From assembly GCF_003589925.1 (NCBI RefSeq), contig NZ_CP032382.1:4650001-4714000 (forward strand): a DNA stretch of 64,000 nucleotides, read 5' to 3'. This document shows, piece after piece, positions 52,764-61,944 of the stretch; position 1 is the first letter of the stretch, and each line of letters starts with the position of its first letter. A program made the position numbers and the translations under genes. Below the pieces are notes generated by a model, which was not told where the DNA came from, did no database searches, and worked only from the letters and a program-made list of their open reading frames with translations. This DNA is from Chryseolinea soli (GTDB taxonomy: Bacteria; Bacteroidota; Bacteroidia; Cytophagales; Cyclobacteriaceae).

Positions 52764-53882
52764 ATGCCAAAAAAAATAGACTATACCGCCACAGCGCAGC
52801 GAATTTTCGCCCAATTCCCCTTCCTCACTTTTCTGAGCATTCAAATAAATTTCTGGATCATCGCCAACGTTCTCCTGGGGACGATCATGCACCTGCAAAC
52901 CCGTTCGGTTGGCGAAACCTTTCATTTGACCGGATTAGGTCGGCTGACCCCGGTGCTCATGGTTTGTGTCACGATAGGGATTTTGAATGGTGTGTGCCTT
53001 GGATCGGCCGACTATTATTTTGACAGGAAAATGGCCAGGAAGCAATCGCTGGGACGGCTCCTCCTTTTAAAGACCGTCATATCCGTCAGCGTTTTACTTC
53101 TCTTTTTTGCGCTCCTTCGATTTGTGTTATTTGATTGGGTGCGCTCCCCGCAACTGGCTTCCGGCCTGAGTCCTAAGTCATGGGAATATATCTTTTATAT
53201 CCTGGCGATCTATTATTTCTTTATGACCCTCCTGATCAACTTCATCAACCAGGTGAATAAGAAATATGGTCCAGGAGTATTGGTCCCCTTGCTGCTGGGA
53301 AAATATAGTATTCCGAAAGAAGAGGAGCGGATCTTTATGTTCATGGATTTGAAATCCTCCACGTCCATTGCAGAAAAATTGGGTCACATAAAATACAGCG
53401 AATTCATCCGGGATAGTTTTATGGACATTAACCGGGAGCTGTTGCCCTATCGCGCAGAAGTTTACCAATATGTAGGCGATGAAATTGTGGTGACCTGGCG
53501 AGTGCCCGATGGACTAAGGGACTTTTGCTGTATACGATTTTTCTTTGCCAGCGAAAAACATTTTTTAGACAGAGCGGAATACTATACAACGAACTATGGT
53601 TTTCTCCCGCACTTCAAAGCGGGCCTGCACATGGGAAAGGTGACTGTCGTTGAAATTGGTGACATCAAAAGAGATATCGCTTACCATGGCGACACCTTGA
53701 ACACCACGGCAAGGATCCAAAGTGTTTGTAACGAATACAACAAGAAATTTCTCATTTCAGAATACCTGCTGGAGAAAATTGACGTAAATCATCACCTTAA
53801 AACAGAAGCCTTGGGGATGATCCAATTAAGAGGTAAAACTTCGTCGATAGGAATAGCAAGCCTGGATTATGAAAGGATATAA
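52764..53882 (+). CDS. Membrane-bound adenylate/guanylate cyclase (class III)
   Basis: A 372-residue protein from the ATG at 52764 (MPKKIDYTAT); a TTG nine bases upstream is less likely. Four hydrophobic segments lie in the first 165 residues, followed by a class III cyclase domain with metal-binding Asp195 (FMFMDLKSSTS) and Asp239 (YQYVGDEIVV), then GLHMGKVTVVEIGDIKRDIAYHGDTLNTTARIQ. It makes cAMP or cGMP. The closest look is to the adenylate cyclases of Bacteroidota with an MASE-like sensor. The multi-PAS kinase 39 bp upstream is a natural partner. Confidence 0.9.
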   Translation: MPKKIDYTATAQRIFAQFPFLTFLSIQINFWIIANVLLGTIMHLQTRSVGETFHLTGLGRLTPVLMVCVTIGILNGVCLGSADYYFDRKMARKQSLGRLLLLKTVISVSVLLLFFALLRFVLFDWVRSPQLASGLSPKSWEYIFYILAIYYFFMTLLINFINQVNKKYGPGVLVPLLLGKYSIPKEEERIFMFMDLKSSTSIAEKLGHIKYSEFIRDSFMDINRELLPYRAEVYQYVGDEIVVTWRVPDGLRDFCCIRFFFASEKHFLDRAEYYTTNYGFLPHFKAGLHMGKVTVVEIGDIKRDIAYHGDTLNTTARIQSVCNEYNKKFLISEYLLEKIDVNHHLKTEALGMIQLRGKTSSIGIASLDYERI

Positions 53883-53884
53883 AG

Positions 53885-53916
53885 AGATCATCCCGGATTG
53901 ACCGGGATGATCTTCT
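53885..53916. terminator. Hairpin between convergent cyclase and permease genes
   Basis: A perfect 12-bp stem AGATCATCCCGG (53885-53896) with CCGGGATGATCT (53902-53913) and a 5-nt loop, 3 bp after the cyclase stop. T-runs are short, so it is a terminator of moderate strength that could work both ways. Confidence 0.6.
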
Positions 53917-53975
53917 CATATCGGAAGCATTCAGCAGGAGCTCTTTTCCGAGGCAGCATGTCTCGTGCTTCAAGA

Positions 53976-56642
53976 TCACTCATATTTCAATTTGTCCACG
54001 GGATTGGCATTTGCCGTGCGGGCCGATTTTGTGCTCACAATCACTAATGCGATCACCAACACCAGGACTCCTGGCAAAACAAATCTCCACCACGACAGCG
54101 GGATGTGATAGGCAAAGTTGCTCAGCCAACTGTCGACCACATAATAAGCAACGGGTACCGCCAGTACAAAGGAGAGCGCCACCATCTGCACATACTCCCG
54201 CGAGAACATCACCAGGATCTGGCGCACGTTCGCGCCCAGCACTTTGCGGATGGCCACCTCTTTACCCTTGCGGTTCACAACGAACGTGATCAAGCCATAG
54301 AGCCCCAAACAACCGATGAGCAGGAACAGCAAGGCAAACAATTGAAAGAGCTGCGCGTATTTAGTTTCCTGTGCATAGAAGGCCCGGATGTTTTCGTCGA
54401 AGAATTGATAGGAGAACAAGTGGTCCGGGAAATTCTCTTTCCATATTTTTTCGATGTCCTTCACCGCCTGAATCAGGCTTTTTCCTTCCGTAGTTTGAAG
54501 CTTGATGCTCACGGTGGAGTATGAACCCGGTTCGGTGCGCATGGCGATGTTGTCGTATCCTTCCTTCAGGGAGTTCATAAAATAATTGTTCACCACACCG
54601 ACAACGGTCATGATCTGGCCATTCCACTTCAGTTGCTGGCCGAGGGCTTCTTCCGGTGTGCCCAGGTGGAGGGAGTTGGCGAGTTGCTGATTGATAAGGA
54701 TGTTCCGCGACGAGTCGGCGGCGTTCAGGTTTCGACCCGCCAATAATTTGAGTTGAAACAAGCCGAGGTAAGCGCTATCGATGGAGCCATATTCGAACAC
54801 CACATAATCTTTCATCTCTTTCGCCTCCGGTTTTCCGATGTCCTGGTAGCTGTGGCTGCGGTTTACTCCCGAGGGCAGCGTATAACTAAAACTCACTCTC
54901 GCCACTGACGACAGGGCCCGGAGTTTGTCGGCCAGCACTTTTATGCCCGCCGCACTGCGGTCGGGCACCCGCACGCTGATGATGGCGTCGCGATTGAATC
55001 CCATATCCACATTTTGAAAGAATTGCATCTGGCTCACCACGATGAAGGTGCCCACTACCAGTACTTGCGTGATCGTAAATTGAAACACCACCAACACTTT
55101 GCGCAGGCTGATGCCCCCCAGCCGCTCCGTGGCAAATGTGTTTCGCAGCGCATCGATCGGATGGAAGCGTGAAATGGTCCATGCGGGGTAAAATCCTGAC
55201 ACCAGGGTGAGGACAGCGACAATGGCCGCGAGCAGGAGAATGACCGCCGGGTCTGTAAAATTATAGTGTGTAAGCCTCAGGTTTAGGATGGGCTGTAGCG
55301 CGATGATCAAGGCTTCCGACAACCCGAGTGCGATCACCCCGGCGCCAAGCACGACCATAAACGTTTCGATCAGAAACTGGATGACGAGGTTCTTGCGATT
55401 GCTGCCCATCACTTTGCGCAACCCGATCTCTTTCGACCGGAGCACCGATTGCGCGGTGGCCAAATTGATATAGTTGATACAGCCCGTCAGCAAGAGGAAC
55501 AAGGCTATCAACTCCAGGGCCAGGATGGTCTCGCGGCTGATCGTCCGGCCACTGAACGTGCCGAAGCGCGCGTCGAAGTGCACATTGCTTAACGGTTGCA
55601 GCAGATAGTGCCGTGAACTTGACAATTCTTTCGATGCGTGCGCGGCATGAACCCGGGCGATCTGTTTTTCCATGTCGGCTTGTGTCATACCTTCGGGCAG
55701 GCGGATGTAGACACTGTGGCCATCGTTCACACCGGTCCATTCGTTGGGGGCGCCTGGGTTCAGCTTTGTCAGGCTGCTGTAGGACAGGAGGATCGAGAAG
55801 GGGAACTCGGTGTTGTTGGGGAAGTCTTCCACCACGCCGGTCACCTGGGCATCGTACCGTTTCTGAAGACGCAAGGTTTGACCGATAGGATTTTCGTCGC
55901 CGAAATATTTTTTGGCATACGACCTCGTGAGCACTATGCTAAGGGGTTCGACCAATGACTTGTCGGGATTGCCACTCAGCCAGGTGAGGCCACCCTTGCC
56001 GAAGTCGAAAACTTTAAAGAACGAGGGGTCCACCAGTGTGGCGCCGCTTTCTTCCCGGAACCTTCGAAGGGTGGTGCCCGATTTGTCGATCACATCCACA
56101 TTGGCGCCTCCGAAATATTCCATGGCCGTCGTGTTCATGTTGTTCAGGCCGGGGATCTCCTCTTTTATGGCGACGGGAACCGGATAGGAGATACCCGTTC
56201 GGAACTCGGACATGTCATCGCCGCTCACACGCACCATCCGGTAGATGCGGTCGGCGCCGGCGTGGAACGTGTCGAAGCTCAATTCAAAACGCACCACCGC
56301 CAGGATCACCAGCGTGGCCGCGATGCCGGCGACGAGCCCAAGAACATTGATGACGGTGTTACCTTTCTGCGCTGCGAGACTGCGGCGAGCCATTTTGAAA
56401 TGTGTGCTGAGCATAGGGGTGGGTTTGGGTTGATACGGAGATTTTTTCCAGAAGAAACTTTTGAAAAGAAAGCCCACACCGTTCAGCACATACCTTCTCC
56501 GGGCATATTGAATATTTTTGTTGAGGATATCTTTCACGAACATCTCGTAGAGATCGCCACGGATCTCTTCGGAGAGATCGGTTGGCGACAAGGAATCGAT
56601 GACCTTGTCAACCCAGGCTGGTGGTTTGAGACTGTGATTCAT
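53976..56642 (-). CDS. FtsX/MacB-like ABC transporter permease with N-terminal prefix domain
   Basis: An 888-residue permease. The first 70 residues (VDKVIDSLSPTDLSEEIRGDLYEMFVKDILNKN) form a small soluble helical domain seen in Bacteroidota permeases encoded with PadR regulators. Two MacB-PCD plus FtsX units follow, each with its membrane helices and the ALRSKEIGLRKVMGSNR and KGKEVAIRKVLGANVRQI motifs. Such proteins need a separate ATPase, which is not in the window. They are thought to work in lipoprotein or peptide export or in envelope stress. The start overlaps the PadR stop by 4 bp, so the two are coupled. Confidence 0.92.
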   Translation of the reverse strand: MNHSLKPPAWVDKVIDSLSPTDLSEEIRGDLYEMFVKDILNKNIQYARRRYVLNGVGFLFKSFFWKKSPYQPKPTPMLSTHFKMARRSLAAQKGNTVINVLGLVAGIAATLVILAVVRFELSFDTFHAGADRIYRMVRVSGDDMSEFRTGISYPVPVAIKEEIPGLNNMNTTAMEYFGGANVDVIDKSGTTLRRFREESGATLVDPSFFKVFDFGKGGLTWLSGNPDKSLVEPLSIVLTRSYAKKYFGDENPIGQTLRLQKRYDAQVTGVVEDFPNNTEFPFSILLSYSSLTKLNPGAPNEWTGVNDGHSVYIRLPEGMTQADMEKQIARVHAAHASKELSSSRHYLLQPLSNVHFDARFGTFSGRTISRETILALELIALFLLLTGCINYINLATAQSVLRSKEIGLRKVMGSNRKNLVIQFLIETFMVVLGAGVIALGLSEALIIALQPILNLRLTHYNFTDPAVILLLAAIVAVLTLVSGFYPAWTISRFHPIDALRNTFATERLGGISLRKVLVVFQFTITQVLVVGTFIVVSQMQFFQNVDMGFNRDAIISVRVPDRSAAGIKVLADKLRALSSVARVSFSYTLPSGVNRSHSYQDIGKPEAKEMKDYVVFEYGSIDSAYLGLFQLKLLAGRNLNAADSSRNILINQQLANSLHLGTPEEALGQQLKWNGQIMTVVGVVNNYFMNSLKEGYDNIAMRTEPGSYSTVSIKLQTTEGKSLIQAVKDIEKIWKENFPDHLFSYQFFDENIRAFYAQETKYAQLFQLFALLFLLIGCLGLYGLITFVVNRKGKEVAIRKVLGANVRQILVMFSREYVQMVALSFVLAVPVAYYVVDSWLSNFAYHIPLSWWRFVLPGVLVLVIALVIVSTKSARTANANPVDKLKYE

Positions 56643-56968
56643 AAGGTGGTAGTTTTGGCGATAAGATTCCAGATCAGGTTACGGGTATCGCGCAATTCTT
56701 CCAGCGCGTTGCGGCCGTGGGCAGTAATGCTAAAAAGCCGTTTTCTTCTTCCTCCACGTTCGGTGGATGCGCCGCCCATTTTTGATTTCACAAATCCCTT
56801 TTCTTCCAGTCGATGCAGAACGGCGTGTATGGCGCTGATGCTGAGTTCGCGGTTGGCCTGTGCTTTCAATTCTTCCGCCACCGTCACGCCATAGGCTTCC
56901 TTGTTCAGGAGGGCGACCATCAACAAAATCAATTCTTCCAACTCCCCGAGATAAATGCGAGATGACAT
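56639..56968 (-). CDS. PadR-family transcriptional regulator
   Basis: A 109-residue PadR regulator from the ATG at 56968 (MSSRIYLGELEELILLMVALL); a longer reading from 57028 is not needed. The winged HTH contains KEAYGVTVAEELKAQANRELSISAIHAVLHRLEEKGFVKSK, and a basic wing (ERGGRRKRLF) follows. It most likely represses its own operon with the ABC permease, which it overlaps by 4 bp. The promoter at 56997-57030 is a good Bacteroidota match. Confidence 0.94.
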   Translation of the reverse strand: MSSRIYLGELEELILLMVALLNKEAYGVTVAEELKAQANRELSISAIHAVLHRLEEKGFVKSKMGGASTERGGRRKRLFSITAHGRNALEELRDTRNLIWNLIAKTTTL

Positions 56969-56994
56969 AGCCGGTATTATTTCAACGTTTGTAG

Positions 56995-57030
56995 AGCAAA
57001 TATACCGCCAAGGGCCAAACGGGATCAAAA
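56995..57030 (-). promoter_or_regulatory. Candidate promoter of the padR-permease operon
   Basis: Minus-strand TTTTG (57030-57026), 21 bp, then TATATTTG (57004-56997), an exact Bacteroidota match, about 30 bp before the PadR start. The same DNA also reads TTGGC-N7-TTGCT (57011-56995), which fits the sigma-54 -24/-12 pattern. The primary-sigma reading is simpler. Confidence 0.5.
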
Positions 57031-57154
57031 GACCAGATTTATCCAGGCAAACTGTACGAATAGGATTCTTTTTCGCCCGTTTCCGGACGGAGGTTTTGCG
57101 GGCAATGTGCTAGCTTTACATACCCTATTAATAATATGAAGAGGCTTTATTCGG

Positions 57155-59614
57155 ATGTCTGCATTTTTTAAATACGCGGGCTTATGCCTGTTGTTTGTTG
57201 TGTCCAGCACGGCGCTTCATGCGCAATACGAGGCCGCCCATTGGGCCTTTGGAACTTATGCCGGCCTGGATTTTACCTGCGCCAATACACGCCTGGACAT
57301 CTCACCGTTTTTTGGGCTGGAGGGCGGATCAACCATGTCCACCCCGGACGGCAAGCTTCTTTTTATAACCAACGGAGACCAGGTCTGGAATAAGGATTTT
57401 CGGATCATGCCCAACGGCAGCGACCTTGGCGCCCAATGCCTCGGGTTTGGCGATAACCCCTCGTCTACACAAAGCGCCCTCATTGTTCCCCATCCCGGCA
57501 ACTCAAATCAATATTATATTTTCTCGACCGACTGCGCCGAGGACTACTTTGCCGACGGGCTTAACTATTCCATCGTAGACATGTCGTTAAACAATGGGCT
57601 GGGGGATGTGATCCTGAAAAAACAAACGCTTCGCGCCCCGGTGGCCGAAAAAATAGCGGCCGTCTTTCAGCCGAATGGCAAAGATGTGTGGTTGGTGTCG
57701 CACGGGATCCGGAACAATGAATTCTATACCTATTCCATCACCAGCGCGGGGCTCAACCCTACGCCCATTGTCTCGGCCACCGGCCAGGTGCATACGGGTG
57801 GCCGGGGTTATCTCAAGTTCTCACCCAATGGCCAGCGCCTGGTGGCCAACAGTTTTGAAATTGGGTACTACAATAGCGATGGCATTTATCCCGAGCTTTT
57901 CAAATTCGACAAAAACACCGGCAAGGTCACTTCCGATTTTGTCATCACTTCCTCGCTGAGGGGCATGTACGGCGCCTCCTTTTCACCCAACAGCAAGGTG
58001 CTCTACCTCGCTTGTGCGTGGTTGTGCACCGAGCAAAACATTGTACAATACGACCTCAGCCTCGGCACACCGGACTTGATCATGTCCAAAAGACAAACCA
58101 TGTCGGTCTGGACCGAGGTGGGGGCATTGCAATTGGGCATCGACGGCAGATTATATTTTCAACTCTACAACGGCGATGGTGGCTTGGGCGTCTTTACAAA
58201 TCCCAACGGAATCGGTGCAGACGCCGGCATGATCCGCGACTTCATCAAATATCCATGCCCCATCGCCACGGGCTACGGACTTCCCAACTACATCGAATCT
58301 TATTTTGAAAAGCCGCTCGTCCGCTCCGGGACGTGCCCCGCGTTACCCGTAAGCTTTTTTAGGAATGTTGATTTCACTTCCAAAAGTGTTTGCGAAAATC
58401 TGACCGTGGAGTTTGCCATCCAGGCCGACTATATTCAATTTGATCATGCCCATGGAGATTACAATGCCTGGAGCGCCACGCCTAACTATGGGTGGGATTT
58501 TGAAAACCAAGGCTACTATGTCAATCCAGGGACGGATCCGATCACGCACGACTATCCGACTCCAGGGAAATATACCGTGACCTTAAGAGCCTATGATTAT
58601 TTTTGTTTTGGAACGACAGTTCAAAAAGATGTCGGTGTGTCCATTCTCGAAGCAAAATTCAGCTACACCGTAGCGTGTGTGGGACATGCAGTGAATTTTA
58701 AAAATGAGTCGCTGGATTGTGAAGAGGGCACCACGTGGGCGTGGGACTTTGGCGATCCGGGTCCTGGGAACACCAGTACGCTCTCCGATCCCGTGCACGT
58801 TTACTCCCGGGCCGGCACCTACGAAGTTACGCTCACGGCAAACGGGACTTCCGTAAAAAAGATAAAGGTCGAAGTGGTTGAAGACCTTCCGGTGTTGCAG
58901 GAGGACATCGACTTTTGCTTTGCCACGCCCGTCACGTTTGGACCGACGTCCGACATTCCTGGTGCTACCTATCAATGGAGCGACGGCTCATCCCAGCGCC
59001 AACTCACCGCGGGTGATCCGGGAGAATATTCGCTCGTGATCACCCGCAACCAATGCCTGGCCGAAAGCAAATTCAACCTGCACTATCGCGATTGCGCACA
59101 ATGCGATGGCCTGCTGAAGAGCATCTCGCTCGGGAGCGACACCGTGATCTGCGACGGCGATTCGTTTTCGATGGGCCTGCCCGAAACGACACCGGGCACC
59201 TTTGACTGGCGAAACGGGGCCACCACCTCGCGCATCCAAGTGGACAAGGCCGGAACATATTCATTAAAACTCACACAAGGAAACTGCGTCACCTCCGCGT
59301 CTCGCGCCGTTGACGTAAAGAATTGCGAGACGTGCAACGACTTTATCGCCAACATCATCACGCCAAACGGCGATGGGAAGAATGACACGTTCATTTTTAC
59401 ATCCGACTGCGATTACGATCAATTCCGAATGCATGTCGTCAACCGCTGGGGAAAGACCATCTACACATCGGCAACACCATCCTGGAACGGCATCACCGGA
59501 ACCGATCCAAATGCTTCGGGCATTTATTATTATTCGATAGAATATTCCCATCCCGGCGCCCACGGCAGAAAAATAGCCGAACGGCGGAAGGGGTGGATCC
59601 ATGTTGTGAAGTAG
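57155..59614 (+). CDS. Secreted PKD-domain protein with gliding-type C-terminal sorting domain
   Basis: An 819-residue exported protein with signal peptide ending at ALHAQ. The first 400 residues contain propeller-like strands (GGSTMSTPDGKLLFITNGDQVWN, GGRGYLKFSPNGQRLVANS). A PKD-like domain (PNYGWDFENQGYYVN ... HDYPTPGKYTVTLRAYDYFC) and a second (TWAWDFGDPGPGNTSTLSDPVHVYSRAGTYEVTLTANG) follow. The last 90 residues (ITPNGDGKNDTFIF ... VVNRWGKTIYTS ... GIYYYSIEYSHPG) are the CHU_C gliding-motility-associated domain, the type-B signal for the type IX secretion system. It is therefore exported to the surface or medium. Function of the N-terminal part is unknown. Confidence 0.92.
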   Translation: MSAFFKYAGLCLLFVVSSTALHAQYEAAHWAFGTYAGLDFTCANTRLDISPFFGLEGGSTMSTPDGKLLFITNGDQVWNKDFRIMPNGSDLGAQCLGFGDNPSSTQSALIVPHPGNSNQYYIFSTDCAEDYFADGLNYSIVDMSLNNGLGDVILKKQTLRAPVAEKIAAVFQPNGKDVWLVSHGIRNNEFYTYSITSAGLNPTPIVSATGQVHTGGRGYLKFSPNGQRLVANSFEIGYYNSDGIYPELFKFDKNTGKVTSDFVITSSLRGMYGASFSPNSKVLYLACAWLCTEQNIVQYDLSLGTPDLIMSKRQTMSVWTEVGALQLGIDGRLYFQLYNGDGGLGVFTNPNGIGADAGMIRDFIKYPCPIATGYGLPNYIESYFEKPLVRSGTCPALPVSFFRNVDFTSKSVCENLTVEFAIQADYIQFDHAHGDYNAWSATPNYGWDFENQGYYVNPGTDPITHDYPTPGKYTVTLRAYDYFCFGTTVQKDVGVSILEAKFSYTVACVGHAVNFKNESLDCEEGTTWAWDFGDPGPGNTSTLSDPVHVYSRAGTYEVTLTANGTSVKKIKVEVVEDLPVLQEDIDFCFATPVTFGPTSDIPGATYQWSDGSSQRQLTAGDPGEYSLVITRNQCLAESKFNLHYRDCAQCDGLLKSISLGSDTVICDGDSFSMGLPETTPGTFDWRNGATTSRIQVDKAGTYSLKLTQGNCVTSASRAVDVKNCETCNDFIANIITPNGDGKNDTFIFTSDCDYDQFRMHVVNRWGKTIYTSATPSWNGITGTDPNASGIYYYSIEYSHPGAHGRKIAERRKGWIHVVK

Positions 59615-59979
59615 CAATGGTGTTAAATATTATTTTATTTTATTGACGCTCGCCCTCACGCCCTCGCCCTTGTTGGTGTTCTTCACCAACAAGATTTATG
59701 CCGTCACACCTTATCGTAACGAGTCAAATGATGAGGTGGAAGCGATGTGTTTAGTTTCCGGAATGCCGCAAGAAACGAATTCTTGTTGGTGAGAACACCA
59801 ATAATGGCGACGGCTGTTGATGTGTCTCGGCTTGATGAGTGGAGGCAATGTGTTTTGATCGGGAAGGTGAGGGGAAGTAGATCTTGTCGATGAAGAGCAC
59901 CCTCTTTATTTTTATTAGCGGAATACGAATGACCATAAAGTCGTCGTTAAAGCTATAGCCAAAACCTCACTTAGCCGCC
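59615..59979. repeat. Spacer filled by the TTGTTGGTG repeat, locus 2 (A-B-B' array)
   Basis: This 365-bp gene-free stretch is mostly repeat. Unit A is CTTGTTGGTG-TTCTT-CACCAACAAG (59669-59693). Unit B is TTGTTGGTG-AGAA-CACCAATAA (59783-59804). A decayed third unit is at about 59880-59903. The sequence between A and B (about 59694-59782) is shared with locus 4. Confidence 0.75.
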
Positions 59980-61035
59980 ATGAAATCAACCCAGGCCTAC
60001 CGTTATTGTATGCTAGCCCTGCTGGCTATTCTGTTTTTTTCGTGTAAAAATTCCGATCTGGGGCCACAGCTGGATTTGGATAGTCTTTTGGTAGTGGTAA
60101 CGCCCAAGTATGATTCCTCATCAAAATATCGCGGGCAATTGCTTTCCCTGAAGCTTGGCTCTGGCAGCGTGACAAAGCTTACGGACATCAAAGGATTGCC
60201 CGTCGCGATCAGCAAAGTGGGCGACAAGCTTTTGGTCCTTGCGAAGGATAACTTTTTTTGGAACTATCATTGGTTGAACCGGATCAATCTATTGAACGAC
60301 AGCCTGGAAAAAACTACCACCTTTACGCCTTTGGAGTTCTACGACCCGCCAACGCGCATAGCCCTTTACAACAACAAACTTTACATACCCGGCATCAATT
60401 CCTATGAACTGAAGGACATGGTAAACATTGTAAATCCGGAAACCATGTTGGCCGAAGACACGCTTCATATGCCACCGATTGAGTACCTCACGGATGTTGT
60501 TGTGGTAGGGAATCGGTTGTTTGCTAAGCTTACCGATAAAATAAGAGTTTATAATAACACCACGCTCGAGCTCATCGGCACCATCCCGCTCCGGGCAAAG
60601 AGTTGGGCGGGAATGATCGTGGACAAAAACAACCGGATCCTCATTCCCGATGGACAAATTCAATCCATCAATCCGGATGATCTTTCCATCACCACGACCT
60701 CGGCAAAAGTAGACGTCTTCGATCGCCCGGGTGGTCTGCAACCGGCCCTGGACAGAGACGCGAACGTATTGTATTTTCTTAGTAAGGACGAAGACGATAC
60801 ATTTTATGCTTTAAAGAAAATAGATCTGGCAACCGGAGACGTTGAGATCTTAAGCAAGAGTAATGAAGCTTCCTTTCCAACGGGCATCATTTTTCTACGC
60901 TACGACAAATCCCGCAACATACTCATTGTTGGCGGCAGCGAAAATATAGGAACGGTGACCACGTTAAGCACCAGCGGCACCCTTATAAAAAAGTATAAAA
61001 TCTATGTAACACCGTTGGATGTGGTTTTGGAGTAA
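59980..61035 (+). CDS. Lipoprotein of unknown function, possible beta-propeller
   Basis: A 351-residue lipoprotein with lipobox LFFSC (Cys22), then a run of beta-strand repeats (LLVLAKDNFFWNYHWLNRINLLND, RIALYNNKLYIPGINSYEL, VVVVGNRLFAKLTDKIRVYNNT, VLYFLSKDEDDTFYALKKIDLATGD) suggesting a propeller. I do not recognise a family. It stands alone between two repeat-filled spacers. Confidence 0.75.
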   Translation: MKSTQAYRYCMLALLAILFFSCKNSDLGPQLDLDSLLVVVTPKYDSSSKYRGQLLSLKLGSGSVTKLTDIKGLPVAISKVGDKLLVLAKDNFFWNYHWLNRINLLNDSLEKTTTFTPLEFYDPPTRIALYNNKLYIPGINSYELKDMVNIVNPETMLAEDTLHMPPIEYLTDVVVVGNRLFAKLTDKIRVYNNTTLELIGTIPLRAKSWAGMIVDKNNRILIPDGQIQSINPDDLSITTTSAKVDVFDRPGGLQPALDRDANVLYFLSKDEDDTFYALKKIDLATGDVEILSKSNEASFPTGIIFLRYDKSRNILIVGGSENIGTVTTLSTSGTLIKKYKIYVTPLDVVLE

Positions 61036-61144
61036 CCGCCCGCCCTTGTTGGTGTGGGTAAGTAAGGATTTTTATTAAAAACGAAGCCGTCCCCGAGTAT
61101 AGCTTGCCATGAACGGGGAGATTTCATGCGCCTTTGAACCTGAG

Positions 61145-61262
61145 TGTATACCTGGCGGCCCCCCTCGGAGGCCTCGGGGCCGGGCTATCCGTTCCAAGTC
61201 CTCGCCCCGCGCACCTGCCCACCCGTCGCTATGGGCTTTCCACTACTATCCCTGGCCGGTCG
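61145..61262 (-). ncRNA. Candidate structured intergenic element
   Basis: On the minus strand this 118-bp element begins near GGGATAGTAGTGGAAAGCCC and contains GCGAGGACTTGG and GGATAGCCC, then a long G+C hairpin (61156-61182). From memory, similar GGGATAG...GGATAGCCC elements recur in intergenic DNA of Bacteroidota, but I cannot confirm that here or name an Rfam family. It could be a repeat or a structured RNA. Confidence 0.3.
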
Positions 61263-61444
61263 ACTGGTCCATTTTTAGCGCTGAAAAAAAGTAAAATCTT
61301 CGTCCCGTCGAAGAAAGTCAAACACCCCTTCTTCAATTCGAAATTATCCGAATGCAAACGGCTAATTTTCTTAACGACTTATTACCTTGTCCTCATGACA
61401 ATCGAATTCAGGCGACGAAGCTTGCATCTCCGTTTGAAAATTAG

Positions 61445-61472
61445 AAAGGCTGCCCATCGGGGCAGCCTTTTT
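61445..61472. terminator. Bidirectional terminator
   Basis: Perfect 11-bp stem AAAGGCTGCCC (61445-61455) with GGGCAGCCTTT (61460-61470) and a 4-nt loop. T-runs follow on both strands. It lies 25 bp after the stop of the 61496 gene on the minus strand. Confidence 0.85.
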
Positions 61473-61495
61473 GATTATGATTAAAATCGATAGCA

Positions 61496-61933
61496 CTACT
61501 CGAAATAACCCTTGTCTTTTAACTTCTGTTGAAGTTCAATCATCTGCTCGGTATAGGTGTGCGTGAAGTTAATATCGAACCACTGTTCAGCTGGCAATTT
61601 TAGCTCCTTAGGAGATGGATAATAAAAGATGTATAATCCCCGAGGCTTGGCGTCTCCAGTCTTCTTATAGTCTGAAACCTTAAATAACTTGACATTTGAG
61701 CTAACATCATTAAGATTGGAATCGTACAGTCTGAATTTTATAGAATCATTGTAATCAGTCTGCCTCGGTATATAAACCACCCCTTTAGAATTAAGCTTAT
61801 AATATTCCTGTTCTGGCGTGTCTGGTTTTTCAATTGCGAAAATCCATCCACTATAATTCTTAGGCATCGAGACTCTGGTAATGTGGAGCGCACAGAAGGC
61901 TGCCCCCACCATCAGACCAAACACAATTTTCAT
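61496..61933 (-). CDS. Hypothetical exported protein
   Basis: A 145-residue protein from the ATG at 61933, which gives a hydrophobic N terminus (MKIVFGLMVGAAFCALHIT); a reading from 61966 would overlap the upstream gene. The mature part begins SMPKNYSGWIFAIEKP and continues with beta-strand-like segments (GVVYIPRQTDYNDSIKFRLYD). It may belong to a DUF6843-like family, but this is a weak impression. It lies 11 bp after the 61945 gene, so the two form one unit, ended by the terminator at 61445. Confidence 0.65.
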   Translation of the reverse strand: MKIVFGLMVGAAFCALHITRVSMPKNYSGWIFAIEKPDTPEQEYYKLNSKGVVYIPRQTDYNDSIKFRLYDSNLNDVSSNVKLFKVSDYKKTGDAKPRGLYIFYYPSPKELKLPAEQWFDINFTHTYTEQMIELQQKLKDKGYFE

Positions 61934-61944
61934 CCTACTTAAAT

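Larger units (their letters stand above)
61036..61495. other. Repeat-rich intergenic region
   Basis: A 460-bp stretch with no supported gene. It begins with a half copy of the dispersed repeat (CGCCCGCCC-TTGTTGGTG, ending at 61054). A very G+C-rich segment at 61150-61260 forms strong structures on the minus strand. A bidirectional terminator lies at 61445-61472. ORFs that cross this region are in low-complexity repeat DNA and are not supported. Confidence 0.55.

Noticed and set aside
61109..61294. Small ORF in the G+C-rich intergenic element
   Set aside because: It spans a structured repeat-like element; proline- and arginine-rich translation is expected from such DNA and no ribosome site is evident.
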